NCBI RefSeq assembly: GCF_030409635.1
Contig: NZ_JAUFQF010000001.1
Span: 434,001 to 498,000, forward strand
DNA length: 64,000 nt
DNA from: Vibrio agarivorans
Lineage (GTDB): Bacteria > Pseudomonadota > Gammaproteobacteria > Enterobacterales > Vibrionaceae
Direction of reading: 5' to 3'
In this document: in pieces, positions 21,955-30,974 of the stretch
How the letters are laid out: each line of letters begins with the position of its first letter
Position numbering within the stretch: the first letter of the stretch is position 1
Translations under genes and position numbers: made by a program
The notes under the pieces: model-generated
What the model was told of the DNA's origin: nothing
The model's input: only the letters and a program-made list of their open reading frames with translations
Databases searched by the model: none

Positions 21955-21968
21955 TTGATTTGCATCAA
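21955..21968. promoter_or_regulatory. FNR (anaerobic regulator) box upstream of dmsA
   Basis: TTGATTTGCATCAA matches the FNR consensus TTGAT-N4-ATCAA perfectly and lies 69 bp before the dmsA start, as expected for anaerobic activation of DMSO reductase. Confidence 0.88.
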
Positions 21969-22036
21969 GATTTGGTTACGTATTCATAGCTACTATGGCA
22001 CGTGAAAGACTCATAACAATAATCGAGCAATTCAAT

Positions 22037-24484
22037 ATGAAAAAATCACTGAAGCAATTACTGAGTCCGTCGTTAACCCGACGCGGATTCATCAAAACGT
22101 CTTCGGCTCTGGGTGGTGTTGCAGCAGCAACAAGTGCCATCTCCCTGCCTTTTAAATCTGCACAAGCCAACAGCGAATCTAAACCTACTGAAGAAAAGGT
22201 GGTTTGGAGTGCGTGTACTGTTAACTGCGGTAGTCGTTGTCCACTGCGTATGCATGTCGCTGATGGCGAAATCAAATGGGTAGATGCCGATAATACGGGT
22301 AAAGATGACTACGCAGCCAAAGATGTGCAGGTTCGCGCATGTTTGCGTGGTCGCTCTATGCGCCGCCGCGTTTATAACCCTGATCGTCTCAAATACCCAA
22401 TGAAGCGAGTAGGCAAGCGAGGCGAAGGTAAGTTTAAACGCATCTCTTGGGATGAAGCCTACAGTGAGATTGCAGCAAGCATCGAGTCAATCAAAAAAGA
22501 GTACGGCAACGAGGCGATTTACCTGAACTATGGTACCGGCACATTGGGTGGCACGGTAACAAAATCTTGGCCTCCTGGTTCATCATTGATTGCTCGTTTA
22601 ATGAACCTAACAGGCGGTTACCTAAACCACTATGGTGACTACTCGACAGCACAAATCGCGAAAGGTTTGAGCTACACCTATGGCGGTTGGGCGAATGGTA
22701 ACTCGTTCTCTGATACTGAAAACAGTAAGCTGATTGTTCAGTTTGGTAATAATCCTGCTGAAACACGTATGTCTGGCGGTGGTTTGATTCACCACCTTAT
22801 CGAGAGTAAAGAGAAGTCCAACGCAAAAATGATCATGATCGACCCGCGCTATAACGATACAGCGGCAGGGCGTGAGGATCAGTGGGTACCGATTAAACCA
22901 GGTACGGATGCTGCACTTATTGCGGCGATGGCGCACGTGATGATCAAAGAAGATCTCGTTGACCAGCCATTCTTAGACAAATACTGTGTCGGTTACGATG
23001 AAAAAACGTTACCAGCATCAGCACCTAAGAACAGCGACTATAAGTCATACATCCTAGGCCTTGGCGAAGACGGTGTTGAAAAAACACCGGCGTGGGCAGC
23101 ACCTATTACTGGTATTCCACAAGACATCATCATCAAATTGGCGCGTGAAATCGGTTCAACTAAGCCTTGTGCGATCTATCAAGGTTGGGGCTTACAGCGT
23201 ACCCAAAATGGCGAAATTGCGTCTCGCGCAATTGCTATGTTAGCTCTGCTTACGGGTAACTTGGGTATTCATGGCGGTGGTTCGGGCGCTCGTGAGTCGG
23301 ATTACAATATCCCATTTGTTCGTTTCCCAACACTACAAAACCCAATCAAAACCTCCATCTCGATGTTCCTATGGACAGATGCCATCGTGCGTGGTCCTGA
23401 AATGACGGCAACACGTGATGGTGTCCGTGGTAAAGATAAGTTGGATGTGCCAATTAAGTTCATTTGGAACTACGCGGGCAACTGTCTGATCAATCAACAC
23501 TCAGACATCAACAAAACACATGAGATCCTTCAAGACGACAACGCGTGTGAGATGATTGTGGTTATTGATAACCATATGACGTCATCGGCTAAATATGCGG
23601 ATATTATCCTTCCAGACTTAACGACTTCTGAGCAGGCGGATTTCTGTATGGATGCAAAAGCGGCAAACATGCCGTATTTCATCTTTGCAGATAAAGCGAT
23701 AGAACCTCAATTTGAGGCGCGTGGCATTTACCAAATTTGCTCTGATTTAGCTGAACGTTTAGGTGTAGCAGAGGCGTTTACTGAAGGTCGTGACCAAGAA
23801 GGGTGGCTTCGTCATCTTTATGCTGAAACCTTGAAACTTGATCCAACACTTCCGGACTTTGAGACTGTGCGTAAGCAGGGCATTGTGAAGCGTAGCGATC
23901 CAAATGGTCACTATGTGGCTTACAAAGAGTTCCGTGAAGACCCTCAGGCCAATCCGCTCAATACACCTTCAGGTAAAGTCGAGATCTATTCTGAGGCACT
24001 GGCAAACATTGCAGCAGAGTGGGAGCTTCCAGAAGGCGACGTTATTCACCCATTACCGATCTACGTTAGCACTAGTGAAGGTTGGGATTCTCCGAAGCGT
24101 GGTCAATATCCACTGCAGTTGACGGGATTCCACTTCAAAGCGCGTTGCCACTCTACTTACGGCAATGTGGACGTACTAAAACAAGCAGCGCAACAAGAGA
24201 TGTGGATTAACCCTATCGATGCTGAGCGTCGTGGGATTAAAAACGGCGATCGTATTCGTATCTTTAATGACCGAGGCGAAGTCCGCATCAACGCCAAAGT
24301 AACACCGCGTATGATGCCAGGTGTAGTAGCGTTGGGTGAGGGGGCATGGTATGCACCAGACGGCAATAAGGTCGATCATAACGGTTCTATTAACGTTCTG
24401 ACTTCTCAAAATCCAAGCCCACTGGCTAAAGGCAATCCGCAACATACAAACCTAGTTGAAGTTCAGCTAGCAACAAAGGCGTAA
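22037..24484 (+). CDS. dmsA: Anaerobic dimethyl sulfoxide reductase, catalytic subunit DmsA
   Basis: 815 residues from ATG 22037. The Tat signal is S-L-T-R-R-G-F-I-K-T. The [4Fe-4S] motif C-T-V-N-C-G-S-R-C ... R-A-C-L-R-G-R-S and the molybdenum-ligand Ser in H-Y-G-D-Y-S-T-A-Q match E. coli DmsA nearly residue for residue. The molybdopterin dinucleotide domains run to the end. It is exported folded to the periplasm and reduces DMSO and related S/N-oxides as terminal electron acceptor with DmsB and DmsC. The operon follows a perfect FNR box. An upstream in-frame ATG (21995) would put 14 residues ahead of the Tat signal and is less likely. Confidence 0.97.
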   Translation: MKKSLKQLLSPSLTRRGFIKTSSALGGVAAATSAISLPFKSAQANSESKPTEEKVVWSACTVNCGSRCPLRMHVADGEIKWVDADNTGKDDYAAKDVQVRACLRGRSMRRRVYNPDRLKYPMKRVGKRGEGKFKRISWDEAYSEIAASIESIKKEYGNEAIYLNYGTGTLGGTVTKSWPPGSSLIARLMNLTGGYLNHYGDYSTAQIAKGLSYTYGGWANGNSFSDTENSKLIVQFGNNPAETRMSGGGLIHHLIESKEKSNAKMIMIDPRYNDTAAGREDQWVPIKPGTDAALIAAMAHVMIKEDLVDQPFLDKYCVGYDEKTLPASAPKNSDYKSYILGLGEDGVEKTPAWAAPITGIPQDIIIKLAREIGSTKPCAIYQGWGLQRTQNGEIASRAIAMLALLTGNLGIHGGGSGARESDYNIPFVRFPTLQNPIKTSISMFLWTDAIVRGPEMTATRDGVRGKDKLDVPIKFIWNYAGNCLINQHSDINKTHEILQDDNACEMIVVIDNHMTSSAKYADIILPDLTTSEQADFCMDAKAANMPYFIFADKAIEPQFEARGIYQICSDLAERLGVAEAFTEGRDQEGWLRHLYAETLKLDPTLPDFETVRKQGIVKRSDPNGHYVAYKEFREDPQANPLNTPSGKVEIYSEALANIAAEWELPEGDVIHPLPIYVSTSEGWDSPKRGQYPLQLTGFHFKARCHSTYGNVDVLKQAAQQEMWINPIDAERRGIKNGDRIRIFNDRGEVRINAKVTPRMMPGVVALGEGAWYAPDGNKVDHNGSINVLTSQNPSPLAKGNPQHTNLVEVQLATKA

Positions 24485-24491
24485 GGACTGA

Positions 24492-25109
24492 ATGATGAAA
24501 CAATACGGTTTTTATATTGATTCAAGCAAATGTACGGGTTGTAAAACGTGCCAACTTGCTTGTAAAGACTTTAAAGACTTAGGTGTCGATCGTAGTTACC
24601 GCCGTGTGTATGAATATGCGGGTGGCAACTGGGTTGAGGAAAACGGCACTTATCGTCAAGATGTGTTTGCTTATTACACATCGATTGCCTGTAACCACTG
24701 TGATGAGCCTGCTTGTGCCAAAGTGTGTCCATCAGGGGCAATGCATAAACGTGAAGATGGCTTCGTGATTGTTGATGAAAAGGTCTGCATCGGCTGTAAA
24801 CACTGCGCAAATGCATGTCCCTATGGCGCACCGCAGTACAGCAAAGAGAGAGGCCACATGACCAAGTGTGACGGGTGTTTTGAACGCGTAGCAGAGGGTT
24901 TCGACCCAATCTGTGTCGGTTCTTGTCCACTGCGTGCGCTAGAGTTTGGTCCAATCGATGAGTTACGTGCCAAATACGGTACCAATGCGGATGTTGCGCC
25001 ATTGCCTTCATCAACTCTGACAAAACCAAACATCGTGATTAAACCAAACCGTCATGCGCGTCCTACGGATGATCAGACGGGTCACCTAGCAAACCCTAAG
25101 GAGGTTTAA
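24492..25109 (+). CDS. dmsB: DMSO reductase iron-sulfur subunit DmsB
   Basis: 205 residues, the same length as E. coli DmsB. It has four ferredoxin-type clusters: C-T-G-C-K-T-C-Q-L-A-C, C-N-H-C-D-E-P-A-C-A-K-V-C, C-I-G-C-K-H-C-A-N-A-C and C-D-G-C-F-E-R. It starts ATGATG at 24492, seven bases after dmsA. It passes electrons from the quinol-oxidising DmsC to DmsA, on the periplasmic face. Confidence 0.97.
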   Translation: MMKQYGFYIDSSKCTGCKTCQLACKDFKDLGVDRSYRRVYEYAGGNWVEENGTYRQDVFAYYTSIACNHCDEPACAKVCPSGAMHKREDGFVIVDEKVCIGCKHCANACPYGAPQYSKERGHMTKCDGCFERVAEGFDPICVGSCPLRALEFGPIDELRAKYGTNADVAPLPSSTLTKPNIVIKPNRHARPTDDQTGHLANPKEV

Positions 25110-25110
25110 G

Positions 25111-25947
25111 ATGGGATGGCATGAATGGCCGCTGATTTTCTTCACTGTGTTCGCTCAAACTGCGGTAGGTGCGTTCATTGTGGTCGCAATACTCAATTTG
25201 GTTGTTGACCTCAAGGGAGAAACAAAAGCGAAACTTAACCGAAATTTGTTCTTCGTCTGGGCGTTTATGGCGCTTGGCTTTATGGCGTCAACCGCGCACC
25301 TTGGTAGCCCGATGCGTGCGATTAACGCGCTAAACCAAGTTGGAGAGTCTTGGCTGTCTCGCGAGATCTTATTTGGCTCGGCATTCTTTGGTCTCGGCGG
25401 TCTTTACTGGCTAGCTGAGTTGTTAAACAAAGGCTCTGAAGGTCTACGTAAAGCGATGATGGTTGGCACCATGGTCATCGGTTTCGTATTCATGTATGCG
25501 ATGACTAATGTGTACCTAATCAACACGGTGCCGACTTGGGATACGCCATTTACTAGCGTGAACTTTGCTCTGACTTTAGTGCTATGTGGTGTCATTTTGG
25601 CACAAGTATTAGCGGCAGCAGCGGGTTTTGAATGTCCTAAGTTTAATAACTGGGCGATGGCTGGTGGTGTACTGGCGGTTATCGCTATTGTTATTGCGAC
25701 CATGGCAATGGTTGGTGATTTGAACATGATTCGTTCAGCTATCGTTTCTGCCAATGAGCTCGTTCCAAATATGGCTTCTATTCAGAATGCGCGTTTTGCG
25801 ATGATCTTTGTTGGCGTAGCTATTTGGCTAATCTCTATTCGCAAAAATGCGATGCCAATGGGCGTTGCAGGCCTTGCGCTTGTGATGGCAGCAGAGTTGA
25901 TTGGCCGTAGTGTATTCTTCGGATTGCACATGACAGCGGGTATGTAG
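25111..25947 (+). CDS. dmsC: DMSO reductase membrane anchor DmsC
   Basis: 278 residues with about eight predicted helices. The start MGWHEWPLIFFTVFAQTAVG and the H-L-G-S-P motif after helix 2 are DmsC/NrfD-like. It overlaps the dmsB end closely (stop 25109, start 25111; AAGGAGG within the end of dmsB). It oxidises menaquinol and anchors DmsAB. Confidence 0.95.
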   Translation: MGWHEWPLIFFTVFAQTAVGAFIVVAILNLVVDLKGETKAKLNRNLFFVWAFMALGFMASTAHLGSPMRAINALNQVGESWLSREILFGSAFFGLGGLYWLAELLNKGSEGLRKAMMVGTMVIGFVFMYAMTNVYLINTVPTWDTPFTSVNFALTLVLCGVILAQVLAAAAGFECPKFNNWAMAGGVLAVIAIVIATMAMVGDLNMIRSAIVSANELVPNMASIQNARFAMIFVGVAIWLISIRKNAMPMGVAGLALVMAAELIGRSVFFGLHMTAGM

Positions 25948-25965
25948 TCTTTAGAGGTTAATGGT

Positions 25966-25994
25966 ATTGGGCAGGGGACTCTCTGCCCTTTATT
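25966..25994 (+). terminator. Terminator after dmsC
   Basis: GGGCAG GGGACTCT CTGCCC followed by TTTATT, 20 bases after the dmsC stop. It separates dmsABC from the chaperone/ferredoxin pair. Confidence 0.8.
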
Positions 25995-26103
25995 GTTGAG
26001 TCCTTTCCAAATCACTTTTTGTCGGTTAGCAAAGCGCGTTATTTGCGTTTAAAGTTATACGGTACGTAAAGTTATTTGGATATTACTCAAAAAGAAAAAA
26101 ACA

Positions 26104-26712
26104 ATGACAGAAAAATTCGAAGTTGACTTAGATAGCTTACAAACCATGGCCAAAGTGCTGGGTTCTTTGTTCTATTTTCCTCTTACAGATGCCAATAATC
26201 AGTCTTTGATTCGTGCGATGGCAGTGGATGCACAAGAGCAAGAGAGTGCGTTCTCTGATTGGTGTAAAACCGTCAACAGTGAGTTGAAGGACACCCTAAA
26301 TCAAGACTTTTTCTTGTTGTTTGAGGGGGGTGAGATCATGGTCGCACCGCCGTGGGGTTCAGTATATCTTGACCGAGAAGAGGTGATTTTCGGCGATAGT
26401 ACCGTAGCGTACCGTCAGTTTTTACGTGAGCATGGCATTGAGTTAGATACCGGTATGCGTGAGCCAGAAGATCAGTTTGGTTTGATGTTGTTTGCTGTAA
26501 GCCAATTTCTAGAGCAACAAACTGATATTACTATCGTTAAATCCCTATTTGCGGATCACTTATTTCCTTGGTGTTACCGTTATCTTGAGTTAGTTCAAGA
26601 GCACGCGTTATCAAACAGCTATAAACAGTTAGCTGGCCTGGCACAGCAGTGGTGTGAAGCCGTTCAGGAATTACTGGTTATCGAACCTAAAGCGTTAAAG
26701 CTCTACCGCTAA
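26104..26712 (+). CDS. dmsD: TorD/DmsD-family Tat chaperone
   Basis: 202 residues, all-helical. It shows the TorD-family loop near residues 75-90 (A-P-P-W-G-S-V-Y-L-D), E-P-E-D-Q-F-G-L-M-L and the D-H-L-F-P-W motif near residue 155. Such proteins bind the Tat leader of the cognate molybdoenzyme, here DmsA, and hold it until cofactor insertion. It is coupled to the next gene by a TAATG overlap. The symbol is by context and similarity to E. coli DmsD. Confidence 0.85.
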   Translation: MTEKFEVDLDSLQTMAKVLGSLFYFPLTDANNQSLIRAMAVDAQEQESAFSDWCKTVNSELKDTLNQDFFLLFEGGEIMVAPPWGSVYLDREEVIFGDSTVAYRQFLREHGIELDTGMREPEDQFGLMLFAVSQFLEQQTDITIVKSLFADHLFPWCYRYLELVQEHALSNSYKQLAGLAQQWCEAVQELLVIEPKALKLYR

Positions 26713-27302
26713 TGTCTGAAAAAGAGTCTCGCTATTATAAGGCTTACATGGAGCAAAACACGGTCAGTCGCCGTGGTTTGTTCCGTGCGTTGACGTCGGG
26801 AGCAAAGCGTTCAATCAACGAATCGCCAAACAAAACGCACATACCGGGTATTGGTGATATAGAACATGTTGAGCGAAAGGTTGCTCGACCACCCAAAGCT
26901 GTGGATGAAGTGCTTTTTCAACAGGTTTGTAATGGTTGTGGGGAGTGTGCCACAGCGTGTCCAGAGCAGGTGATTGTGCTTGAACATGACCTTGCACAAT
27001 TGAATTTTGATTACGGCTATTGCAGTCAGTGTGGTAATTGTTCTTCGGTGTGTCCAACGGGGGCATTGCATGGCATTCAAACTGATGTGCAAATGCGTCC
27101 GATGTTTCGTACCAGTTGTCAGAACGCTATCGTGGGGGACTGTCAACTATGCCAACAACTTTGTCCAACCCGCGCCGTCACGATAGAGAATTTTGAACTA
27201 CCAACGTTTGATAGCTCAAAGTGTGACGGTTGTGGTCGCTGCGGTCAGGGTTGCCCGTTTAGTGCTATTGAGATGCAGTTCGCTGCTAACACTCCTATCT
27301 AG
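26712..27302 (+). CDS. NapF-like ferredoxin-type protein
   Basis: 196 residues with a short basic N-terminus (S-R-R-G-L-F-R-A-L) and four Cys clusters. These are C-N-G-C-G-E-C-A-T-A-C, C-S-Q-C-G-N-C-S-S-V-C, C-Q-L-C-Q-Q-L-C and C-D-G-C-G-R-C-G-Q-G-C. NapF proteins help load Fe-S clusters into periplasmic molybdoenzymes in the cytoplasm. Beside dmsD this suggests a role in maturing DmsA/DmsB rather than nitrate reductase. Confidence 0.88.
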   Translation: MSEKESRYYKAYMEQNTVSRRGLFRALTSGAKRSINESPNKTHIPGIGDIEHVERKVARPPKAVDEVLFQQVCNGCGECATACPEQVIVLEHDLAQLNFDYGYCSQCGNCSSVCPTGALHGIQTDVQMRPMFRTSCQNAIVGDCQLCQQLCPTRAVTIENFELPTFDSSKCDGCGRCGQGCPFSAIEMQFAANTPI

Positions 27303-27614
27303 GCGAGGTAGGTCTGCATTTGCTGTTCTATTTTCGGCAGTTCGGTTAACACCTTAGCCAAATCTTCTTCACCTGAAAGACTGCCATCTCTCGCTGCCTC
27401 TTCGAGTTTCTTTAGATTGGGTGTAATTTCAAACTCACACAAGTTATTGAGCGTCCCGTACAGCGTGTGACAGATAAAGAAGAGCTGTTCAAAGTCGCCC
27501 TGCGAGGTGTATGTCTCTACTTTTTTATGTGTCGTCGAGATACGCTAAGAAAAGCGCTTGTATCAACTCTTCGTCCCCTTCAAACATCTCTTCTAGCTGC
27601 GTTATATCGATCAT
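27299..27614 (-). pseudogene. Hpt (histidine phosphotransfer) domain gene with one frameshift
   Basis: The frame opens at ATG 27614 (MIDITQLEEMFEGDEELIQA...AYLDDT) and hits TAA in an A-rich run (ACA-TAA-AAA-AG, near 27530). In a neighbouring frame it continues uninterrupted with V-E-T-Y-T-S-Q-G-D-F-E-Q-L-F-F-I-C-H-T-L-Y-G-T-L-N-N-L to a stop at 27299. The phosphoacceptor His is in C-H-T-L-Y-G-T-L-N-N-L. A single-base indel in the homopolymer explains the break. It is either a real inactivation or a sequencing or slippage effect. The intact product would be ~105 aa and relay phosphate between a hybrid kinase and a response regulator. Confidence 0.75.
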
Positions 27615-27790
27615 GTTTGTATCCTTACATTTTTCCTCTAGTAGTAGAATAGAATAAATCTGTTGTTTTCAAAGTAAAATATAGTGTTCGTTTCCCGCAA
27701 GTCAGCAAAGTGTTAATTCGATCTCCTAACAGTTGTTTTTTCTTCTATCGGTCCTAGTTTATTTACAATAATCGTCGTTAGGAGTGAGGA

Positions 27791-28144
27791 ATGTACAAGT
27801 ACGTATCGTGTCCGAGAGCTTTACATTACATAAAGCCTCCGCCTGTTGACGTAAGCCTATCTCCAGCGGATGTCCCCGAAGCAGAATTAGAGATCCGTGA
27901 GGTGTTTGTAGAGTGGATAGAGCATGGGCTTGGTGCGGTTGTTGACAAGCCGATATCGGTCATAACTGAACGCGAGCGTGTCCGTTTCGATAACTTAAAT
28001 CATGTGCTCTGTACCTTGTTTAAAAATCCTGACTACTATTGTGCGGCGATGAGAGTTGTTAATCAGTGGAAAGACAACACGGTAGCCAAGACTTATGTTC
28101 GTTATTTGTTGATCTTGAGCCAAAAAAATACTCTTCTACTGTAA
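27791..28144 (+). CDS. Hypothetical protein, 117 aa
   Basis: It starts at ATG 27791 behind GTTAGGAGTGAGGA, a good ribosome site. The protein is soluble and mostly helical, beginning MYKYVSCPRALHYIKPPP; no motif is recognised. It stands upstream of, and in the same direction as, the PAS-EAL gene (82-bp gap), so it may share a transcript with it. Confidence 0.6.
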   Translation: MYKYVSCPRALHYIKPPPVDVSLSPADVPEAELEIREVFVEWIEHGLGAVVDKPISVITERERVRFDNLNHVLCTLFKNPDYYCAAMRVVNQWKDNTVAKTYVRYLLILSQKNTLLL

Positions 28145-28226
28145 TATCAAACTAATCAGTGTCTTATTTGGGTTTAGCAATTAATGTGTCCTAAAATGAT
28201 TTAAGCTGCATATATTTGGATGATGT

Positions 28227-30236
28227 ATGGATTTAGAAATCACCTTACCGCCAGGTTCTGTTATTGAATGGAAGTTACTTAGACAGAGTATGGAAGTTGA
28301 ATACTCGATGGTAGACCAAACAAACCACCGGTTTGGCCCGGTAGAGTTGAAAAAATTTCTGTCACGAATGTCCAAGCGCACTCGTACTCGATTACTCTCT
28401 CTGCTTAAAGCGCCATCCACAGAACACAAAAGCAAAGGAACACTGATTTTTGATATGGACGTTTCGCGTAGAGCAATTGTTCACGTAGACGTGATGTCCT
28501 GCAATGACACAGAAGTTGTTGGTCGCGCTTGTGTAAAATCGATTATTCCGCAGCAGGTTGACTCTGAATGGATTTTGATGAGCTTTCTCAAAGACCACCG
28601 CAAAGGGGTCGTCGTTACTGACTCTGAAATGAATATATTGTGTGTTAATGATCATCTTCTTGGTACTTTTGGTACGACAGAAAGTCACATTGTTGGTCAG
28701 CATCTCTCATGTTTAACCAACAGTAGAGAAACTAAAACAGCCATAGAGCGCCTGTGTGATAGCCATAATGGTGAAGACGGGTGGGGAGGTGTTGCAGAAT
28801 TCGTGACGCATGATGGGAAAAGCACAACACAAGATATCGACATCAAAAAGCTATACTGGTGTACCGAAAATTTGGTGTATTTAATTAGGCTGACTGAGGT
28901 GAGTGGCCGTCAGTTTAATTTAAGCCATGAAAAGGAAGAACACTGGCAAACAACATTAGAGATGCCAAACAAGCAATTTTTATTAGAACAGGTGAATCAG
29001 TCTGAATGCAAAGATCAAGTCTTACTGGTGGCCTGTATCCAACCCGATTTCTTTAAGTCTGTACGTAAAGAAGCCAATCGCCGCTTAGCACTTGCTCTAA
29101 GACAACTGACCTTAGCCATTACCATGGCACGACTCGAAGACGGCGTGTATTGTGTGGTGGCAAAGTTGTGTCCAGATAACTTTAAAGATACCCATGCAGT
29201 CACTAAAGTGCTCAGGAAGCTGCGCAAAGACTTAAAGTCAAACGTGCATGACCTGATCTATCGCGACATCGTAAATGGCTTATGGGGTGTCGATATTTAT
29301 GGCGTCGATGGACACTCCATAGAACAAGTTGTCGATCGCGCTTACCAGACGATGAAGATACATGATCGCCGTAAAAGCCCTTACTCTTTTTTTAACCCAG
29401 AACTGATTGAAATTGCGACTAAAGAACAGCAGCAAACGTCACTGGTGCTTGAAGCTGTACGCTTGAGAAAACTCGACATAGCTTATCAACCGATTGTTGA
29501 TTTAATGACAGGGAAAATACACCGCTTTGAGGCCCTTTGCCGTTTTTGTGACGCAGGTGAGACGTTCTCGGTACAAAGTCTAATTGAAACAGCAGAGACA
29601 TTGGGTGTCGTACACGTATTAGACAAAATAGTGGCAGAAAAAGCGCTACAAGGGTTCACGCAAATTCAACAAAAGTTTTCTGGGCATCAAAACATCTCAC
29701 TGAACTGCTCCTTAGTTGATTCAGATGAGAAGCTGCGAATCTTTGATGAGCTGTGCGCGGTGATTCAAAAATTTAAACCTGAACACACCAATGTAACTGT
29801 TGAAATTACAGAGTCCGCCTATTTTGATAACAGCCTAATGGACTCCAAAGAGGTGATTAAAGCGCGAAAAAATGGGATCGATATTGCTGTTGATGACTTT
29901 GGATCCGGCAACTCGTCTTTTCAGTACTTTAACAACCTGCGTTTTGATTGTATAAAAATCGACAAGAGCTTTATTTCAGACATTGATACTATTCGTCATA
30001 AATTTTTGGCCGTTAAAATGCTTACCCAGTTGGCGCACGAGCTCAATGTGAAAGTCGTCGTCGAAGGGGTAGAGACTGTATCTGAACTAGAGACGGTTAA
30101 GAGTTTAAGTGTGGATTATGTTCAGGGCTATATCTTTAGTAGACCACGGCCACTGGACGAGATTCTGGCCTGTGACACACTCGATAGTCTGATCCAAAAT
30201 CAAGTGCTTAACAACGGTGTTATCGTGATGTCATAA
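28227..30236 (+). CDS. PAS / degenerate-GGDEF / EAL phosphodiesterase
   Basis: 669 residues, cytoplasmic, with no transmembrane segment. A PAS-like domain lies near residues 120-230 (V-V-V-T-D-S-E-M-N-I-L-C-V-N-D). A GGDEF-type fold without the GG(D/E)EF signature spans ~240-390. The C-terminal EAL domain is complete: E-A-L-C-R-F, S-L-N-C-S, E-I-T-E-S, D-D-F-G-S-G, K-I-D-K-S and E-G-V-E-T. It is predicted to be an active c-di-GMP phosphodiesterase, possibly tuned by its degenerate cyclase domain. Confidence 0.88.
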   Translation: MDLEITLPPGSVIEWKLLRQSMEVEYSMVDQTNHRFGPVELKKFLSRMSKRTRTRLLSLLKAPSTEHKSKGTLIFDMDVSRRAIVHVDVMSCNDTEVVGRACVKSIIPQQVDSEWILMSFLKDHRKGVVVTDSEMNILCVNDHLLGTFGTTESHIVGQHLSCLTNSRETKTAIERLCDSHNGEDGWGGVAEFVTHDGKSTTQDIDIKKLYWCTENLVYLIRLTEVSGRQFNLSHEKEEHWQTTLEMPNKQFLLEQVNQSECKDQVLLVACIQPDFFKSVRKEANRRLALALRQLTLAITMARLEDGVYCVVAKLCPDNFKDTHAVTKVLRKLRKDLKSNVHDLIYRDIVNGLWGVDIYGVDGHSIEQVVDRAYQTMKIHDRRKSPYSFFNPELIEIATKEQQQTSLVLEAVRLRKLDIAYQPIVDLMTGKIHRFEALCRFCDAGETFSVQSLIETAETLGVVHVLDKIVAEKALQGFTQIQQKFSGHQNISLNCSLVDSDEKLRIFDELCAVIQKFKPEHTNVTVEITESAYFDNSLMDSKEVIKARKNGIDIAVDDFGSGNSSFQYFNNLRFDCIKIDKSFISDIDTIRHKFLAVKMLTQLAHELNVKVVVEGVETVSELETVKSLSVDYVQGYIFSRPRPLDEILACDTLDSLIQNQVLNNGVIVMS

Positions 30237-30319
30237 AGCACTATCTCGTTAACGGGCTTCCAAAGTTAATACCAAAACAGGTATATTGCTAACAACGACC
30301 GTTCTTCAAGGAGGTAGGG

Positions 30320-30940
30320 GTGAACGTTGTTATTCTTCACGGTTTGTATATGCATGGCATCGTTATGCAGCCTTTAGCGACCAACTTAGAAAAGCATGGC
30401 TATAAAACACGGCTAATTACTTATAACTCGGTCGCAATAGATACTCAGCGCATTTTTAGGCGGATTGATAGAGCCCTTGACGAAAACGGACCAAATGTGT
30501 TGGTCGGCCATAGCCTCGGTGGGCTTATGATTCAGCGTTATCTGGACGACAGACAACATGGAACTGACAGAGTTTCTCACGTTGTAACGATAGGCTCTCC
30601 ATTGCAAGGCGCATCCATTGTCTCGGTGATAGAAGAGATGGGGATGGGGGTATTTCTTGGCAACTCCCCACAACATGGGTTAGCAACCCAAGATAACCGG
30701 TGGAACCTCCCACAGCCGCTAGGCAGTATTGCAGGTAATTTCGATGTCGGCGCGCGACGTCTATTATTGGGAGAGATGGAAGCCTCTGACGGCACTGTCA
30801 CCGTTGAAGAGACTCGTATAGAAGGAATGACTGACCACATCATTACACATTTCAGCCATACAGCGCTGATATACAGTCAGGTCGTCCCTAACCAGATCGA
30901 TCATTTTATCCAAAAAAACCAGTTTCAGCACGCCAGCTAA
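30320..30940 (+). CDS. Alpha/beta hydrolase (lipase-like)
   Basis: 206 residues; GTG start at 30320 behind AAGGAGGTAGG. The oxyanion strand is V-V-I-L-H-G-L (residues 3-9). The nucleophile elbow is V-G-H-S-L-G-G-L (Ser near residue 63), followed by V-T-I-G-S-P-L-Q-G-A, and a late F-S-H-T-A-L supplies the catalytic His. This pattern fits PGAP1/lipase-like cytosolic esterases; the substrate is unknown. It lacks a signal peptide. Confidence 0.85.
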   Translation: MNVVILHGLYMHGIVMQPLATNLEKHGYKTRLITYNSVAIDTQRIFRRIDRALDENGPNVLVGHSLGGLMIQRYLDDRQHGTDRVSHVVTIGSPLQGASIVSVIEEMGMGVFLGNSPQHGLATQDNRWNLPQPLGSIAGNFDVGARRLLLGEMEASDGTVTVEETRIEGMTDHIITHFSHTALIYSQVVPNQIDHFIQKNQFQHAS

Positions 30941-30954
30941 TGTGGCTGGCGCCT
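30930..30954. terminator. Hairpin between convergent hydrolase and threonine aldolase genes
   Basis: CGCCAGC TAATGTG GCTGGCG lies over the hydrolase stop. The arms are perfect but there is no strong T run, so it is a weak terminator call. Confidence 0.5.
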
Positions 30955-30974
30955 GTCTATCAAAGATTGTCACC

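Noticed and set aside
24571..25029. 152-codon minus-strand frame opposite dmsB
   Set aside because: Histidine-rich shadow of a highly conserved DmsB coding sequence.
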